64,000 nt of DNA from Porphyridium purpureum (taxonomy: Eukaryota > Rhodophyta > Bangiophyceae > Porphyridiales > Porphyridiaceae): assembly GCA_008690995.1 (NCBI GenBank), contig VRMN01000014.1, positions 1 to 64,000 on the forward strand, in the 5' to 3' direction. A program made the position numbers and the translations under genes. The notes under the pieces were generated by a model. That model did no database searches. It had not been told where the DNA came from and was given only the letters and a program-made list of their open reading frames with translations. Positions 31,578 through 43,090 of the stretch are shown here, in pieces. Numbering within the stretch: position 1 is the stretch's first letter; every line of letters begins with the position of its first letter.

Positions 31578-34343
31578 ATGGGCAAGAAGGGGAAGAAGAC
31601 TGGCCGCGACCGCCAGGACAAGTTCTACCACTTGGCGAAGGAGCAGGGCTACCGCTCGCGCGCGGCGTTCAAGCTCGTGCAGTTGAACAAGCGGCACGAC
31701 GTGCTGTCGACCGCGCAACATGGCGTCCTGGACCTGTGCGCAGCGCCGGGAGGATGGATGCAGGTAGCGCGCAAGCTCATTCCGGCGCACGCGCCCTGCG
31801 TGGGCGTCGACCTGGTCCCCATTAAACCTATCGTCGGCTGCATTGCCTTGCAGCACGATATCACCTCGGAGTCGTGTCGTGCCGCGGTGAAGCGCGCTCT
31901 GCAGGAACACCATCAGTACAGAGAGCGCGTGGGGTCGGGCCAGGACAGCAAGCTGTCGCAGAAAGTGGACGTCGTGCTGAGTGACGGCTCGCCGAACATG
32001 GGAGCCGCCTGGATCCAGGATGCGTTCACGCAAGCTGAGGTGACGCTGGCGGCGCTCAAGCTCGCGGTCGAGTTTCTCACCCCGAACGGTGCGTTTGTGA
32101 CCAAGGTGTTCCGTTCCAGTGACTACCACTCGCTTCTGTTTGTGATGAACCAGCTCTTCGCAAAGGTATACGCGACAAAGCCGCAGGCGTCCCGCTCAAG
32201 CTCGGCGGAAATTTATCTCGTCTGCCTGGGCTTTCTTGCGCCGCAAAAGGTGGACCCACGCTTGCTTGACCCCAAAACTGTGTTCAAGGATCTTTCAGCC
32301 TTGAAGGCCGCGGCTGGCGACCCAAACAGCTCAGAGGCAAGGGCGATGCATGCACTCATTGCGGGTCGCAAGGTGAAGAAGGTTGCCGAAGGGTATGAAG
32401 ACGGCGCGGTACTTGTGCACAAGCGCGACTCTGTCCTGTCATTCATTCGCTCTAGCACGCCAATTCAACTACTCAGCGGTGTGCACTCCCTTCACTTTGA
32501 CGTTTCTGACGCTTCTGCACTTGAGGCGTCGGCGTCGGCTCCAGATGCCAGCGATCGAGCGCTCACAGACGCTGCTGCCGCGCGAGAAGCCGACGGCAAG
32601 AATGCAAATGACTCCTTTGCATCTGTGTCTGCCAGAGAGATGATGGATCTGGTTGCAAGTATGCCGGGCACCACGGAAGAGATTCGCGAGTTGTTCGCAG
32701 ACTTGCGCGTGCTAGGTCGTCGGGAGTTCAAGAAAATTCTGAAATGGCGCCAGGCTGTCCGCAAGGCGCTCGAAGAGTACGTCAAGATTGGCGATGTCGA
32801 AGACAACGCGTCAAGAACAGACAGCGAGGCATCACCAAATGCAGAAAGGGACGAGGAGGACGAGTTGGATGATATTCGAAAGCGCGTGGAGCAACGCCGA
32901 CGCCGTGAGCGCAAACGCGAAAGTAAGCTTCGAGTCAAGGCGCAGCGAAGAATTGATATGAAGATGGTGCTTCCGGATGATGAGCTGGACATGCCGACCG
33001 CTGATGGTCTTTTCAGCCTTGCGTTGGCGGAAAGGGCGAACAAGACGGTGCGCGATCGTGCGAAGGACTCATCTGTGCCAGTTGATAGTGCTACTGTACA
33101 GTACGAGTCCATCAGCGAGGACGAGGACGGCCTGAGTGCGGACGAGAGGCTTCAACGAGAGAAGGAGGAGAGCCGCGCGGCCGAGGCAGGCTCTGACAGC
33201 GAGGCCGATCCGTATGATGCTATTGAGCGACAGCTCGACATATTGTACGATGAATATCTTGATCGGAAAGGTTCTGGCAAGAAAACCAAGGCAGCTCAAC
33301 CTGACGACGCTGCAGCTCCCCAAGACGATTTGGAAATGGAGGTTGTGTCTGACGATGAGAGTGTTCTGTCATCCAACTCTGATGAGTCGAGCGGCGCCGA
33401 AGATGAGCCCGGGGTGAGGGGATCGAAGCGCATGGAAAAGGTCACAGAGCTTACACCAGAAGCGGAGATTTGGTTCTCAAATCCGATTTTTCAACAAGGC
33501 ATCCGAGATGCTGGCTCCGATGCTCGACCAGCGCGCGACGACCGAAAGGATGCTCCTCGTGACTCTCGTCGCACCGAAGCTAAGCAGTTGTCGAGTCACG
33601 ATGCAGGGAATGGTGTCGATTCGCCGAGCCTTCGTGCCACGAAGAAACAGGCAAAATCGGCTGACTCTGAGGGCGCATCGATCCCTGAGTTGAGTCACGG
33701 TGCCCCGGCAAATCAAGCAGGCGCAGAAGGCCGCCCGGAAATATTTGATCCGGCGAAATATACAGTGGATGAATTGGCAGAGATCGCAGCCATCGGCAAA
33801 AAAATGGTTCTTGGTGGAAAGCGGGCCCGGCAGCAGCTAGAGGACGACGCGTACAATCGGTACATGAAGAACGACGCAGACGAGATCCCACGTTGGTTTG
33901 GAGACGAAGATTTCTTGCACAGCCAGCGCATTATGCCCGTCACCAAGGCCGAAGTGGACGAAATGAAGTTGCGCATCCAAACGCTTGAGGCGCTTCCCAC
34001 AAAGAAGGAGCAGGAGGCAGTGGCGCGGAAAAAGATGAAGCAGGCCAGACGCATGGAAGTGGTCCGAAACAAGGCCAATGCTATCGTAAATCAAGAATCA
34101 TCGTCCAGCATTGAAAAGGTGCGGGCCATGGAAGCATTGTATAAGAACAGTGGTGTGCTGAAGAAGAAGAAGTCCTTTGCCGGCAAGACTTACATGGTGG
34201 CGAGTGCGGACGGAACGAAAAAGCAAGTTGGCAAGGGTGGACGTGGGAACCGCATTAAGTATGTGGACAAACGAATGCTCAAGGACAAGCGTGGGGCCGC
34301 GCGAGCAGCGAAAAAGGCGGGCCACAAGCGGCAAAAAAAGTAA
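31578..34343 (+). CDS. SPB1: 25S/28S rRNA 2'-O-methyltransferase Spb1 (FTSJ3 orthologue)
   Basis: 921 residues from ATG 31578 (MGKKGKKTGRDRQDKFY, the conserved Spb1 N-terminus). It is a nucleolar enzyme that methylates the A-loop of the large-subunit rRNA and takes part in pre-60S assembly. The FtsJ/RrmJ domain covers about residues 20-220, with the SAM motif LDLCAAPGGW (51-60), SDGSPN (135-140), FVTKVFRS (173-180) and SAEIYLVCLGF; the K-D-K-E tetrad fits K32, D136, K176 and E211. The middle DUF3381 region (about 240-400) ends with REFKKILKWR. Long acidic and charged stretches follow. The Spb1_C domain (about 720-910) includes DEIPRWFGDEDF and ends in a basic nucleolar-type tail. There is no intron. 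The frame is open far upstream but the extra sequence is unlike Spb1, so it is excluded. Confidence 0.97.
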   Translation: MGKKGKKTGRDRQDKFYHLAKEQGYRSRAAFKLVQLNKRHDVLSTAQHGVLDLCAAPGGWMQVARKLIPAHAPCVGVDLVPIKPIVGCIALQHDITSESCRAAVKRALQEHHQYRERVGSGQDSKLSQKVDVVLSDGSPNMGAAWIQDAFTQAEVTLAALKLAVEFLTPNGAFVTKVFRSSDYHSLLFVMNQLFAKVYATKPQASRSSSAEIYLVCLGFLAPQKVDPRLLDPKTVFKDLSALKAAAGDPNSSEARAMHALIAGRKVKKVAEGYEDGAVLVHKRDSVLSFIRSSTPIQLLSGVHSLHFDVSDASALEASASAPDASDRALTDAAAAREADGKNANDSFASVSAREMMDLVASMPGTTEEIRELFADLRVLGRREFKKILKWRQAVRKALEEYVKIGDVEDNASRTDSEASPNAERDEEDELDDIRKRVEQRRRRERKRESKLRVKAQRRIDMKMVLPDDELDMPTADGLFSLALAERANKTVRDRAKDSSVPVDSATVQYESISEDEDGLSADERLQREKEESRAAEAGSDSEADPYDAIERQLDILYDEYLDRKGSGKKTKAAQPDDAAAPQDDLEMEVVSDDESVLSSNSDESSGAEDEPGVRGSKRMEKVTELTPEAEIWFSNPIFQQGIRDAGSDARPARDDRKDAPRDSRRTEAKQLSSHDAGNGVDSPSLRATKKQAKSADSEGASIPELSHGAPANQAGAEGRPEIFDPAKYTVDELAEIAAIGKKMVLGGKRARQQLEDDAYNRYMKNDADEIPRWFGDEDFLHSQRIMPVTKAEVDEMKLRIQTLEALPTKKEQEAVARKKMKQARRMEVVRNKANAIVNQESSSSIEKVRAMEALYKNSGVLKKKKSFAGKTYMVASADGTKKQVGKGGRGNRIKYVDKRMLKDKRGAARAAKKAGHKRQKK

Positions 34344-34924
34344 AGCGCCCTCCAGGCATGTTTATTCTGGGAATGCACGAGAATGATGTTCTGCTGAACG
34401 GCATGCGTGGGAAAATAAGTGAAGGAAAAAAAGAAATGGCAGAACGGAAAAGGGGATACTTTTTTCTCCTGGATCTTTGTGCGTTCGATGCAGCCGGGAA
34501 TTAAAGGGCACGTGGGTAAGTGCAGCTGCAGACCACGCATTTTTCTGTTCCGCACCTTTCTCAGCATCGAAGTGACGGAGGGTACTGGAATCGATGAGCA
34601 AGGCGCCCGCGAACGAACTTGAGCAGAGCACGCGAGGGAAACACGTTTTCCCTTCTTGTGAAGTTTTATCACCTCTTCACACCAGAGACTGAGCAAAGAG
34701 CTGATTCTCAACCCTGCTGGGCTACTATCCGAACTGTCGGAGACCTTGTCGCCCGCGCAATTTCAATTGGCGCCTCACTCCTTCCCTTTCCGATTGATCT
34801 TCCTCGAACCGTGCAAAGATGAAGTACAAAAGAAAGCCTGAACATGCATTGAGCTTTAAGTTTGGGTTTAATTTATGCCAAAGTCAAAGATCGACTTGAA
34901 GGGAGCTACGGGTCTGATCAACAC
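34344..34924. other. Convergent intergenic region, SPB1 and bZIP gene
   Basis: 581 bp between facing stop codons, less GC-rich than the genes, with short A runs near 34430. It probably contains both 3' UTRs. No gene or repeat recognised. Confidence 0.5.
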
Positions 34925-36103
34925 TCATCTTGCGCCCGTCTGCTTCGCACCGTAGAAGCTTTTCAGGTACTCGAGCTCCTTGCGCAGTGCCACATTCTCA
35001 AGCTCCAGCTTTTGTACATTTCTTGATCGCTTTTCGTTCTCGAACTGCAGTACGCACATGCGCTCGCGCTGTGACAGCCTTGAGCGCTCTGCCGCAAGCC
35101 TATTCTTGACAATCCGAATTTCCCTCTTGTCTGTTATTGTTTCGAGCTCGCGCTCAAGCCGCTCGATGTTCTCTGTGTTTTTCGAGAATTTTCTCTGCAC
35201 AGCCGAGCGTGCGTCCGCTAGAGCATCCGAGTCGTCGTCTTTACGCTGGGGAACAACTCTCTGTTTCTTCACTGTTTGCCGCTCGACGGGCTTTGGCGAG
35301 AGTAGCGGGCGGACATGCCCGAACTGTGGCAAGGAAGTCTTAACCGTGTGATCTGATGCTCCATGTGTGCCCTGCCCTGACTGTGCTGCCTGTGAGCCCC
35401 CATATGCATGTCCTTGATGTTCTACAAGCCCCTTTCGATTTTGTGCCTGATACTGAGATTGGTCATTTTGCATGTGCTCGTTCTCATGATGTTTCACATG
35501 ATGCAGAGCACGCGCGTGCTGCTTCTCCATTTGCTCCTGGCGTCCTAGTCGGTCATGATACGTACGGCGCTGCTCGTCCATCACGCGAGGAGGGGTGGCC
35601 AGATTCGCCACTTGTCGTTGCTGCGACGAGCGCGCATTGCACATGTGCGCTTCAAGCGGAAGGCTGGATGCGCGACGAGCGCTCCCCAGAGCAGAGGGCT
35701 CGGCCTTGAACGGCACGCCCGGGCGCCTGGGTGTCGGAGGGAGACCCGAGCTCACCGGTGCTGCGGCGGTCGACATCTCGACGCCGAGGCTCCGAGGCGT
35801 GGCATGGAACGGCGCGGCGTCGTGCGCCTGATGCGGAAACCCGCCCATGGGCGTGAGAAGCGGAAACCCGGACGTCATTCCTTCAAACGCGGAAGGCGAC
35901 GGCAGCGCCGCTAGGCGCTCTGCGATTAGCACTATTTCTTCTGCGGGCCGATTCACGCCCGCCGCTGCCCGCAGCGCTTCGCTGCTCGTGCTGGTGCTGC
36001 CGAGCTCGCTGTCGAACGATGTGTTATTTGTGGGCACTTGCAACATGCCTGGCATCGACGCCACGCGCTCGCGCAGCGACCGCTTCTTTTCGCGGCTGCT
36101 CAT
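34925..36103 (-). CDS. bZIP transcription factor
   Basis: 392 residues from the first in-frame ATG (MSSREKKRSLRERVASMPGM). Most of the protein is low-complexity (Ser/Pro/Gln/His-rich) and probably disordered, as in many activation regions. The C-terminal 65 residues form a bZIP: a helical lead (NIERLERELETITDKREI), the basic region VKNRLAAERSRLSQRER with the N-x-x-A-A-x-x-(S/C)-R signature, then a short leucine zipper (LELENVALRKELEYLKSF). It should bind DNA as a dimer in the nucleus; target genes cannot be predicted. There is no intron. The same frame is open further upstream but without an ATG and over a TATA-like sequence, so 36103 is preferred. Confidence 0.88.
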   Translation of the reverse strand: MSSREKKRSLRERVASMPGMLQVPTNNTSFDSELGSTSTSSEALRAAAGVNRPAEEIVLIAERLAALPSPSAFEGMTSGFPLLTPMGGFPHQAHDAAPFHATPRSLGVEMSTAAAPVSSGLPPTPRRPGVPFKAEPSALGSARRASSLPLEAHMCNARSSQQRQVANLATPPRVMDEQRRTYHDRLGRQEQMEKQHARALHHVKHHENEHMQNDQSQYQAQNRKGLVEHQGHAYGGSQAAQSGQGTHGASDHTVKTSLPQFGHVRPLLSPKPVERQTVKKQRVVPQRKDDDSDALADARSAVQRKFSKNTENIERLERELETITDKREIRIVKNRLAAERSRLSQRERMCVLQFENEKRSRNVQKLELENVALRKELEYLKSFYGAKQTGAR

Positions 36104-36286
36104 GGCGTCGCGCGTCGAGGGGTCCTCGTACGCTTGAGACTCCCGCGCGCGCGAGCTCGGAGAGAATGCAACGCCAACCTCGCTCAGAGCGCCGCCACCG
36201 AGTTGCCAAGCCAAGGGACGGCACGACGCGCCAAGCTCGCCAAGCTCGCCCAGCGTGCCCGCAGCCAGCCACCAGCCGCGCTGACC

Positions 36287-36300
36287 AAAGATATAATACC
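36287..36300 (-). promoter_or_regulatory. Possible TATA box of the bZIP gene
   Basis: On the minus strand TATTATATCTTTGG stands out as an AT island in very GC-rich DNA, about 190 bp upstream of ATG 36103. It fits a TATA-type core promoter with transcription starting about 160 bases before the ATG. Only sequence context supports it. Confidence 0.35.
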
Positions 36301-37730
36301 GTGCGGCCGTGCCGCTGCGAGGTGAAAACACGTGTTGCGCCCCGCACGCGCGCACGTGGACCCTGCGCACAGACGCCTGCCAAGTCGCGCCGCAATCGCA
36401 CAAGCCCGCACGTCACACCCCGCACAGCGCGTCCCGTCTGTGTCAGCACCGCACCTGCCGGCCACCCGCGAGCGTCGCGCTATTTTTAGGCGCGCGCCGC
36501 TTACTACGGTGGGAACCCGCGCGTGCGGTGGAGCGTGGGATGCGTGGCGGGCTGGTGGCACGGAGCGAGTGCGTGCGCGCTGTGCTGCAGCTTTCCGTCG
36601 CCGCGGCTTGCTGCGCGCGGCCGCGGCTGCGACGCCGCCGAGCCGTGGTCAGCGGATGGCGTACAAGTGTCGTTGAGCTGCGCGTCAGTTCCGCGCGGCG
36701 GGCGCGGCGACCAACGCAGGCAGCGGCGCACCGACTCCTCGAGGCGGGCCCCGCGTACCGGCGCGTGATGCCACGCGGCAGCCGGTCGCGAGATTCATTT
36801 CCAGCGCCCGCTTGGTGCAGAAAGACTCCCTGGAGCCTGGTTCGGCCGCGTGTCAGGACGCCATTTGGCAGTGGGGCGATGGGGCTCGCGCAGAGACCGC
36901 GGCGAGCGAGTCAGACACAGGGGGCACGTCGAGCGCACGGTGAAGAGGGCGCCGCATGAAACAGGCAGAGTCACCTGAGCTGTGCTCAGGCAGAGCCTGC
37001 ATCGCCAGATGGCCGCCTGCACTGTCGCGCATGTTCAAGCCGGGCTGCTTTCAGAGTGGCCCTCTAGGTCGCCAGCCAACATTGATGATTCCCACGAGCA
37101 CCATTGCGGCGAGGCCAAGTCGTGTAACCCTGTGTGCAGTTCTCTGAGTTTACAAGTACCGCAAACGCTTGCCTGTGCAGTGGCACCCGACCGCACGACG
37201 GACGTGTGGCGTTGCAGCAGAGACCCATTCTTTGGTCCACGCAGTTTGCGCAAGCGCAACCGTGTGCGTCGCGCAAGTTCGCACACGCCGGTCTATCGGT
37301 CTGCCGGTCTATCGGTCTATCGGTCTATCGGCCCAACGGTCTATCGGTCTATCGGACCTTGTGTCAGCTCGCGCGCATAACCACTGCACATGGCGTGCGG
37401 ATTGTCTATCAAATCGGGGCGGATTTACTTGCAGACGGCGCGCCCGCTTTTGGTGACGCGCGAGGCGCGTGCCGGCGCAAGTTCAAAAATAGAGCGCCGC
37501 ATTCCGGGGGCCAGGTGTGGCAGGGAAGAGGGAAGCGCGGTCCGCAGTGCAGCGCGCGCAAGGGGAGGAGCGCGCCGCGGGAGGGTTTCAGTCGCATCGC
37601 AGCTGCGACGTGTGCGCGTGGTCGAGGGCGAGGCGACCACGGCGTGGAGGCTCCGCGCCCGTCCGGTCGGCGCGCGCGCTCCTGCACAGAACGCGCTGCC
37701 CAGCGCTCCGCAGACGGCTGCAGCCCAGCG
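36301..37730. other. GC-rich divergent intergenic region
   Basis: 1.4 kb of very GC-rich DNA between the bZIP promoter and the propeller glycoprotein gene. Long open frames occur in several frames on both strands, but they have composition-driven Arg/Ala sequence and no motifs, so none is called. It probably holds the promoters and 5' UTRs of both divergent genes. An 8-bp tandem repeat lies at 37288-37358. Confidence 0.45.
37288..37358. repeat. 8-bp tandem repeat (CGGTCTAT)
   Basis: Eight to nine imperfect head-to-tail copies of CGGTCTAT, with two interruptions (CGGTCTGC and CGGCCCAA), lying about 400 bp upstream of the glycoprotein start. Probably a simple microsatellite; a regulatory role is not shown. 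Confidence 0.8.
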
Positions 37731-39733
37731 ATGGCGCAGTCGCGGCGCGCGGACATTGCCCTCGTGCTTGCCGTCCTCTGTGCAGCTGTGCGCGCAGAGC
37801 CTCGCCGGTGCACGCGGGCGTGTGGCTCAGGGAGATTCCCTCAAGCTCCGATGAGGATGTGAACGAGCCAAGCGGCTTGGTGGTCGTCGATCGCGCGGGC
37901 TACTCCATTGCCGTGGGCACCACGTCAGGCGATTTGGGACAGGAGGGCTTTCCGGTGACCAACAACGGCGGCTTGGATGTGTTCTTATGGTATCTGAACG
38001 CCACGAGCGGCGAGACGCTCCGCGTGCTTTTGATTGGGACCGATGGCGACGAGGTCGCGCAGGACATTGCGTACGACCGTGCGGGTGGTCGGATTGCGAT
38101 CTTAGGCTCGACGACGGGCCAATTTCCTGGCGCGCCAGACCTGCAGGGCTCGTCGGATATGTTCGTTGCCGTTTTAAATGACACGATAGAGAGTACGCCG
38201 ACCGTTTTCGTGGCCGGCACTCCAGGTCGGGACGACCCTGTGAAGGTGATTTTTGTTGCAAATCAGTACTTTATAGCGGTCGGCAACGGGCGCAACACGA
38301 CGCCGCAACCTACAACGGCACTGTTTCTGCGCATTGACGCCGACCTCCTGCAACTCTTGACTTCGGTGCAACTGATTACGCCCGAACCGGACGGCTACTT
38401 TTCCTTCCAGACCATCACACCCAAAGGCACCTTGTCTGGATTTGGGGCAACCTATGAGCTGTGGAACGTGAGCGAAGAATCGGACGCCGTGCAGACGTAC
38501 AATTTGACAGACTATTCGGTGACTTTTGAACCGATCGAGTCACGCGCTATGGAAGCAGTGCTTGCGAGTCCAAGCGGTAGAATTGTACGGCCGATCGATG
38601 GCTCGAATCTGGAGTACGCTCAAAATCGATACTACTATTTTGGCTCGTATCCGGGCTGGTCCAACCCACTGATTGAGCCCAACTCAAGTCTGGTGAACGT
38701 GACAAGAAACTACATTGGCTTTGAGGATGGCCGCTCGAGCAACGACAACCTCGTGGTCGGCAATGGCGAGAATGCGGTGATCGAACTGTATTGGCCGCCT
38801 ACAGCGCTCTCCATCGACCACACGGCCGCTGGGACAAGCAACACGTACTACGCCTTCCGGTCATTCCTGGATCGCGATGTCCTGAACGGCGGAATTGAAG
38901 TATGGGTGACCGGATGGGAGCAAGGCCCGTTGAGCCTTCTTGGGCCCACGCAGCAAGAAGTTATTGACTCGTTTGTACCGGGTGACAATTGGTTTTTAAC
39001 GTCGGCCACGCAGATTGACGCCGTTGACAAGACCTTCTTGATGTACGGACAGCGCTGGAATCTCACGGAGAGCCCGTTTGACTGCATGGGTTCGGAAATG
39101 CGCCGCAATATGTCGTGGGCAGTGGGCGTGAGCGACTCTGTCCTCGGGTACGCCGATCTCGGCACGCAATGCCCGGAGGCAAACGTGGACACGAAGCGCG
39201 GTGAAGATGCGGACGGCGATGGACAGGCATGGTACTACTACACGATTGGAGCCACGACAGGAAGTATGACGGGTCAGGTCAGAAACAACGCTGGCCAGAC
39301 AAACACGACTGTCGTGGTGGGGGTGCTCTTCAATCGCACCTTGTCGCTCGATTCGCCCGGCGAAACGTTTACGGTGCCGAGCATTGACGTAACGTGTGAG
39401 CTGCCGTGCATGAGCATTCCGCCGTCCATTCCGCCGTCGCCGAGCCCAAGTCCGAGCCCCAGCCCGACTCCGTTTATCCCCACACCGTCGCCGTCTCCAA
39501 GCCCGTCGCCGTCGCCGACGCCGTCGCCGACGCCAACACCGACGCCAACCATCGGGCCTCTTCCCGTGGAAGGTAACACAGACTGGGGCGTGATTGTGGG
39601 GAGCGTCATTGGAGCGGTTGCAGCGAGTGTGCTGGTGGTTGGACTCGGAGTGGCATTATTTACTTTTTGCGTGGCGGGCACAGCGAGCGCCGCAGGTGCC
39701 GCCGCTGCAGCCTCGACTGATTATTATGGATGA
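37731..39733 (+). CDS. SBBP/beta-propeller type I membrane glycoprotein
   Basis: A cell-surface or secreted-pathway protein. ATG 37731 opens a classical signal peptide (MAQSRRADIALVLAVLCAAV). The main open frame (about 37831-39733, some 630 residues) lies in another frame and has no ATG near its beginning. Joining needs a short intron (a GT-AG pair at 37808-37830 would fit) or reflects a base-count error. The body begins with SBBP-like propeller repeats (DVFLWYLNATSG; GDEVAQDIAYDRAG; DMFVAVLND) and has many N-x-S/T glycosylation sites. A Pro-Ser/Thr stalk (39417-39553) precedes one membrane helix (WGVIVGSVIGAVAASVLVVG, about 39584-39680) and a short Ala-rich cytoplasmic tail. The ligand and function are unknown. 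Confidence 0.82.
39417..39553 (+). repeat. Pro-Ser/Pro-Thr repeat encoding the glycoprotein stalk
   Basis: Reiterated CCG/AGC/ACG-type codons encode alternating PS and PT dipeptides (PSPSPSPSPTP and similar). Such stretches form extended, often O-glycosylated or hydroxyproline-arabinosylated spacers in algal wall and surface proteins. The repeat is likely to vary in length between strains. Confidence 0.85.
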
Positions 39734-39736
39734 TCA

Positions 39737-42700
39737 CACTAAGGTATAGTAATTGGAAACTGAAACTGAACTTGAGCGGTGCGGCTAAATGTGCTGAACG
39801 ATGCTTTCACGCTTGCTCCAGGCCAGACCTGTACGAAAACGCATTTTCGCTGCCCTTCTCACCTACTCAGGATTCTAGTCCTCTGGTGCCCGAAACGTGC
39901 TGTTCACAGGTTTTCGCTAGGACGGAAAAGGCGTTCCATGCCAGGGACCCAAATCATAAAGCGCTTCATTTTTGGACAAAAAAATCTTCACTCTCTAGTG
40001 ACAAACATGTCGCGATCTATGGCCGCAAAGCACTCTTCAGGACAGTACCTGAACACCTCGGCACCGCTCAGACTTACTCTGATGGTCCTGTTTGTGCTGC
40101 ACGTCTCGGGCCTGCACGTTTCATTGGCCAGGACAACTTTGGATCCACGCTGGCGTGCGTCGAACGCAAGCCACCTCTGAAAGCGACAATGGTCCTGAGA
40201 GACCCTCTCACGCGCGCGCAGTCTTTGCGTGGAAGATTTTGATCACGGCTGTACATCACGTTTAAAACCTCGAATGTAGGCCATATGATGAGGTTATTTC
40301 CGAACACAAGAGATTCAGCAAGCTACTTGTGATGCCCATCGATCCAGTTGCGCACATGTTCGCGAGCACGGCGTCCGGCACTACGAAGCGCAGAAAGCGA
40401 CAAGTACCTATCAGCGCCAGAAACAGGCATGGATCACGATTGTCTGAGAGTCCTGGCACTGCATGTTTCGGCAGAGTCGGAGCTGATGCGTGAAAGGCTC
40501 GCGTTTATTTTTGTACGGATAAAGTTGTCAGAACGACAATGTATGTGCAAATACTTTCGAGGGAGGTTGGCACGGGCGGCTGCCGACGACCTTACACGTG
40601 TTGTCTGTCTCTTCATCATATATGATTGCAGTATCATCATCGACAAGCCTGGATTCAGCGTTGATGACAGAAACCCAGTCTGACGTGCTATGAACCGGAA
40701 TGAGACGCTACCCTGTCAATGGAAAAGTGGCTTTCATCTGGTATCTGGGCTTTTGTACTCTTGTTTGCAGAAACGGATACTGAGCCGGCAGATGAGCTGA
40801 CACTCACCATGCCACGAACTATGATTTCCTCCACTGCACTTGTAGAAACTGCCACCGTCCTCCAATGTTGTGGAGGTAAGAGCAAACGACATGTGAAATA
40901 TGGTTTTTAGCTCATTGGCGAGGTTGGGCACAGAAGTAAACATCACGACACGGACGGAGCTAATGACAGAAATCCGTGTCTTATAATTTTGGTGCTTTTC
41001 TGGTCGGCAAGACTGCAAGGGAAGAGCTCCAAATGAAGTACAAGTCCGGTGAAAGCCCGTTTTTCCGAAAAATCTGAGACTTCTTTCATTTTTTGCATGC
41101 TATTCCTGCGCTGCTAGCGCCAAGAAATACCTTGGCAGCCACTACCAGCTTGCCCAAATTACAACGTGGTGCAGTGCTAGATTTTGGGACCGAGACCTTT
41201 CACGATTCGATTTCATTTGGAAGGTAAAAAACAAAAAGCCAAAGTAAACTATTGAGAGAGTCTTCAACTTTTGCAAATCCATAGGTGTCTGTGTGTTTGC
41301 AGACAAAGATTCAGGGTTTTATCGGTCAGTACTATGATGACTGGATGCATTCTCACTGCTATGACGGCTTACCATACAATTCGGCGTGCTAGCCCCAGTC
41401 CTTTCACCTGCGGCAGTCTCTTGCTTTACTTGCTTCCACGCCAAACACAGATCAAACGCCTTCTCCACGGCCCTCCTTGCCCAAAAGCCACAATATTCAA
41501 TAAACAATTAAAGATATTCCTTGTTCTTCTGTTTACAGGCGCCTTCGACCGACCTAGGCATCAAATGCTTTTCCAAGAATCCTAGCAAAGCAAAAACTCC
41601 TGATTTTGTGTCTGTTGCGCATGGTGCAGCAATTTATTCTACCGTAAAAAAAGGTTGAAACCAACCGCACGGGTCCATAGAAGAGATTTGGTACAGCAGA
41701 TTTCGTGTGCAAAAGACACCTGGCCATAGGAGACTTCGTCCCGCTTCTGGGTTTGGGTTGTCAGGCGATCATGCAAACGCATATTCATCCTTCCAGAGTT
41801 CGCCGGTGGAGCCGTTCTGGTCATTTGATTCAGAGTCCAATCATACATCCTTTGTGAAAGCAATCCTGGAACATTCAACTGAGCGAATTCGCAAAAACAT
41901 CGCAAATTTACGAACGGTCTAGGTTTCGATGCATTTTCCGTAAGCATTGCACCCTCAGAGATACCTCAAGATTTTTTCATTCTTGGCCAGCAGACCTGGC
42001 TTGACGTTTACCTTTCAGACGATGAGGAAGTGCGGAGATGGGTTAAACCCAGTGAACAACTTTGGCGCGCCACTCAATATAGCGCGGGAATATTTGGCCT
42101 TGTGTGATGCCAGCGTTAAGATTTTCGTGCTTGGTGGTATTTTGCGTGGTAATCTACATTACAAGCAGCAGCGCTGTTCGGACATGAACATTGAAATAAT
42201 GCTATGTCAAGTGGAAATGTGCCCCTAGTTCACCGCTTCCGATCGCGAAGGCCATCGTCTGTCCTTATCTAGCGCGTTCTTCCTGTAAATATCCGCTCGT
42301 CATCGCGCGAGATAATGTCGAACGCATGCCAGCCGTACATCAAGGCTTCGCTTTTGATGACTCTTGCCACAAACACAGGCTAAAGTTTGCCATTCTCGAC
42401 TCATTTTACCGTGTGGAGTGCCAATGGATACGATGAAGTGGTTCTCTCGGAAGTCAGGGTTTCTTGCGTCCCACTTGTGTCTGCGTACTGCTGCAGCACC
42501 GGATCAGATTGTGGCTCAGTGATACCCATCTCTTATGTAAGCAGCTCCGCGCGGATTAACCTTTCGCAATTAATATGTACGAGTGGCATTAGTGATTGTT
42601 TTGATAAACACATGCTCATTTTTTGCCGATTCCGGCTTCTGTCGATGCGAAAACTCCTGTCGCACGAATACGTTTCAACACGGGTGCTTCGCCTCTCGCA

Positions 42701-43090
42701 TCTGATCTTTGATGGGATGAGCTGGAAAACTCGACCAAATTCCAGGCAGTCTCGAAAACGTTGCTTAAAAGCTAAACTCATCGCTAGCGCATGCGGCTCG
42801 AACATCATAGTTTTGGTCTTCGCCGTAGGGCTCGTGCGTGCACCGCTGGGGCAATATTCAATGTGTGCCTGAGCTCCCTGTAGGGCGCATACCATAACCT
42901 GCAACTGTAACGCAAGCGTTTCAACGTGGTTTACTTTGCCAAACACGTGACGCAAGTCGGCAAGATTACATGTATTGCTTGATTGCCAATGGGCTGGGAG
43001 AAAAACGTGCATCAGAATCTAGGTAGCGCATTTACCACACTTGTCACACTCCATGCCATCAGAAGCTGTTGTCCTTTCTATTCTCTGGAC
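39737..43090. other. Gene-poor region downstream of the host island
   Basis: 3.4 kb with clearly lower GC than the host genes. No open frame has a recognisable motif. The 170-codon plus-strand frame at 39730-40242 looks non-coding. A 15-base match, CTGTACATCACGTTT, occurs both here (about 40248) and next to element A in the right arm (about 59765), hinting at a dispersed old repeat. Otherwise nothing is seen. Confidence 0.4.

Noticed and set aside
31074-32129. 351-codon minus-strand frame opposite SPB1
   Set aside because: It is a shadow of SPB1 codon usage in GC-rich DNA, with no domain.
36104-36403. Upstream extension of the bZIP frame
   Set aside because: It contains no ATG, and it runs over the TATA-like sequence near 36290.
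37134-37730. Plus-strand frames upstream of the glycoprotein signal peptide
   Set aside because: Low-complexity Arg/Ala translation in GC-rich DNA; the signal-peptide ATG at 37731 is the only convincing start.
39730-40242. 170-codon plus-strand frame after the glycoprotein
   Set aside because: No motif, unlike host codon use, and it starts over the preceding stop region; probably 3' flank.
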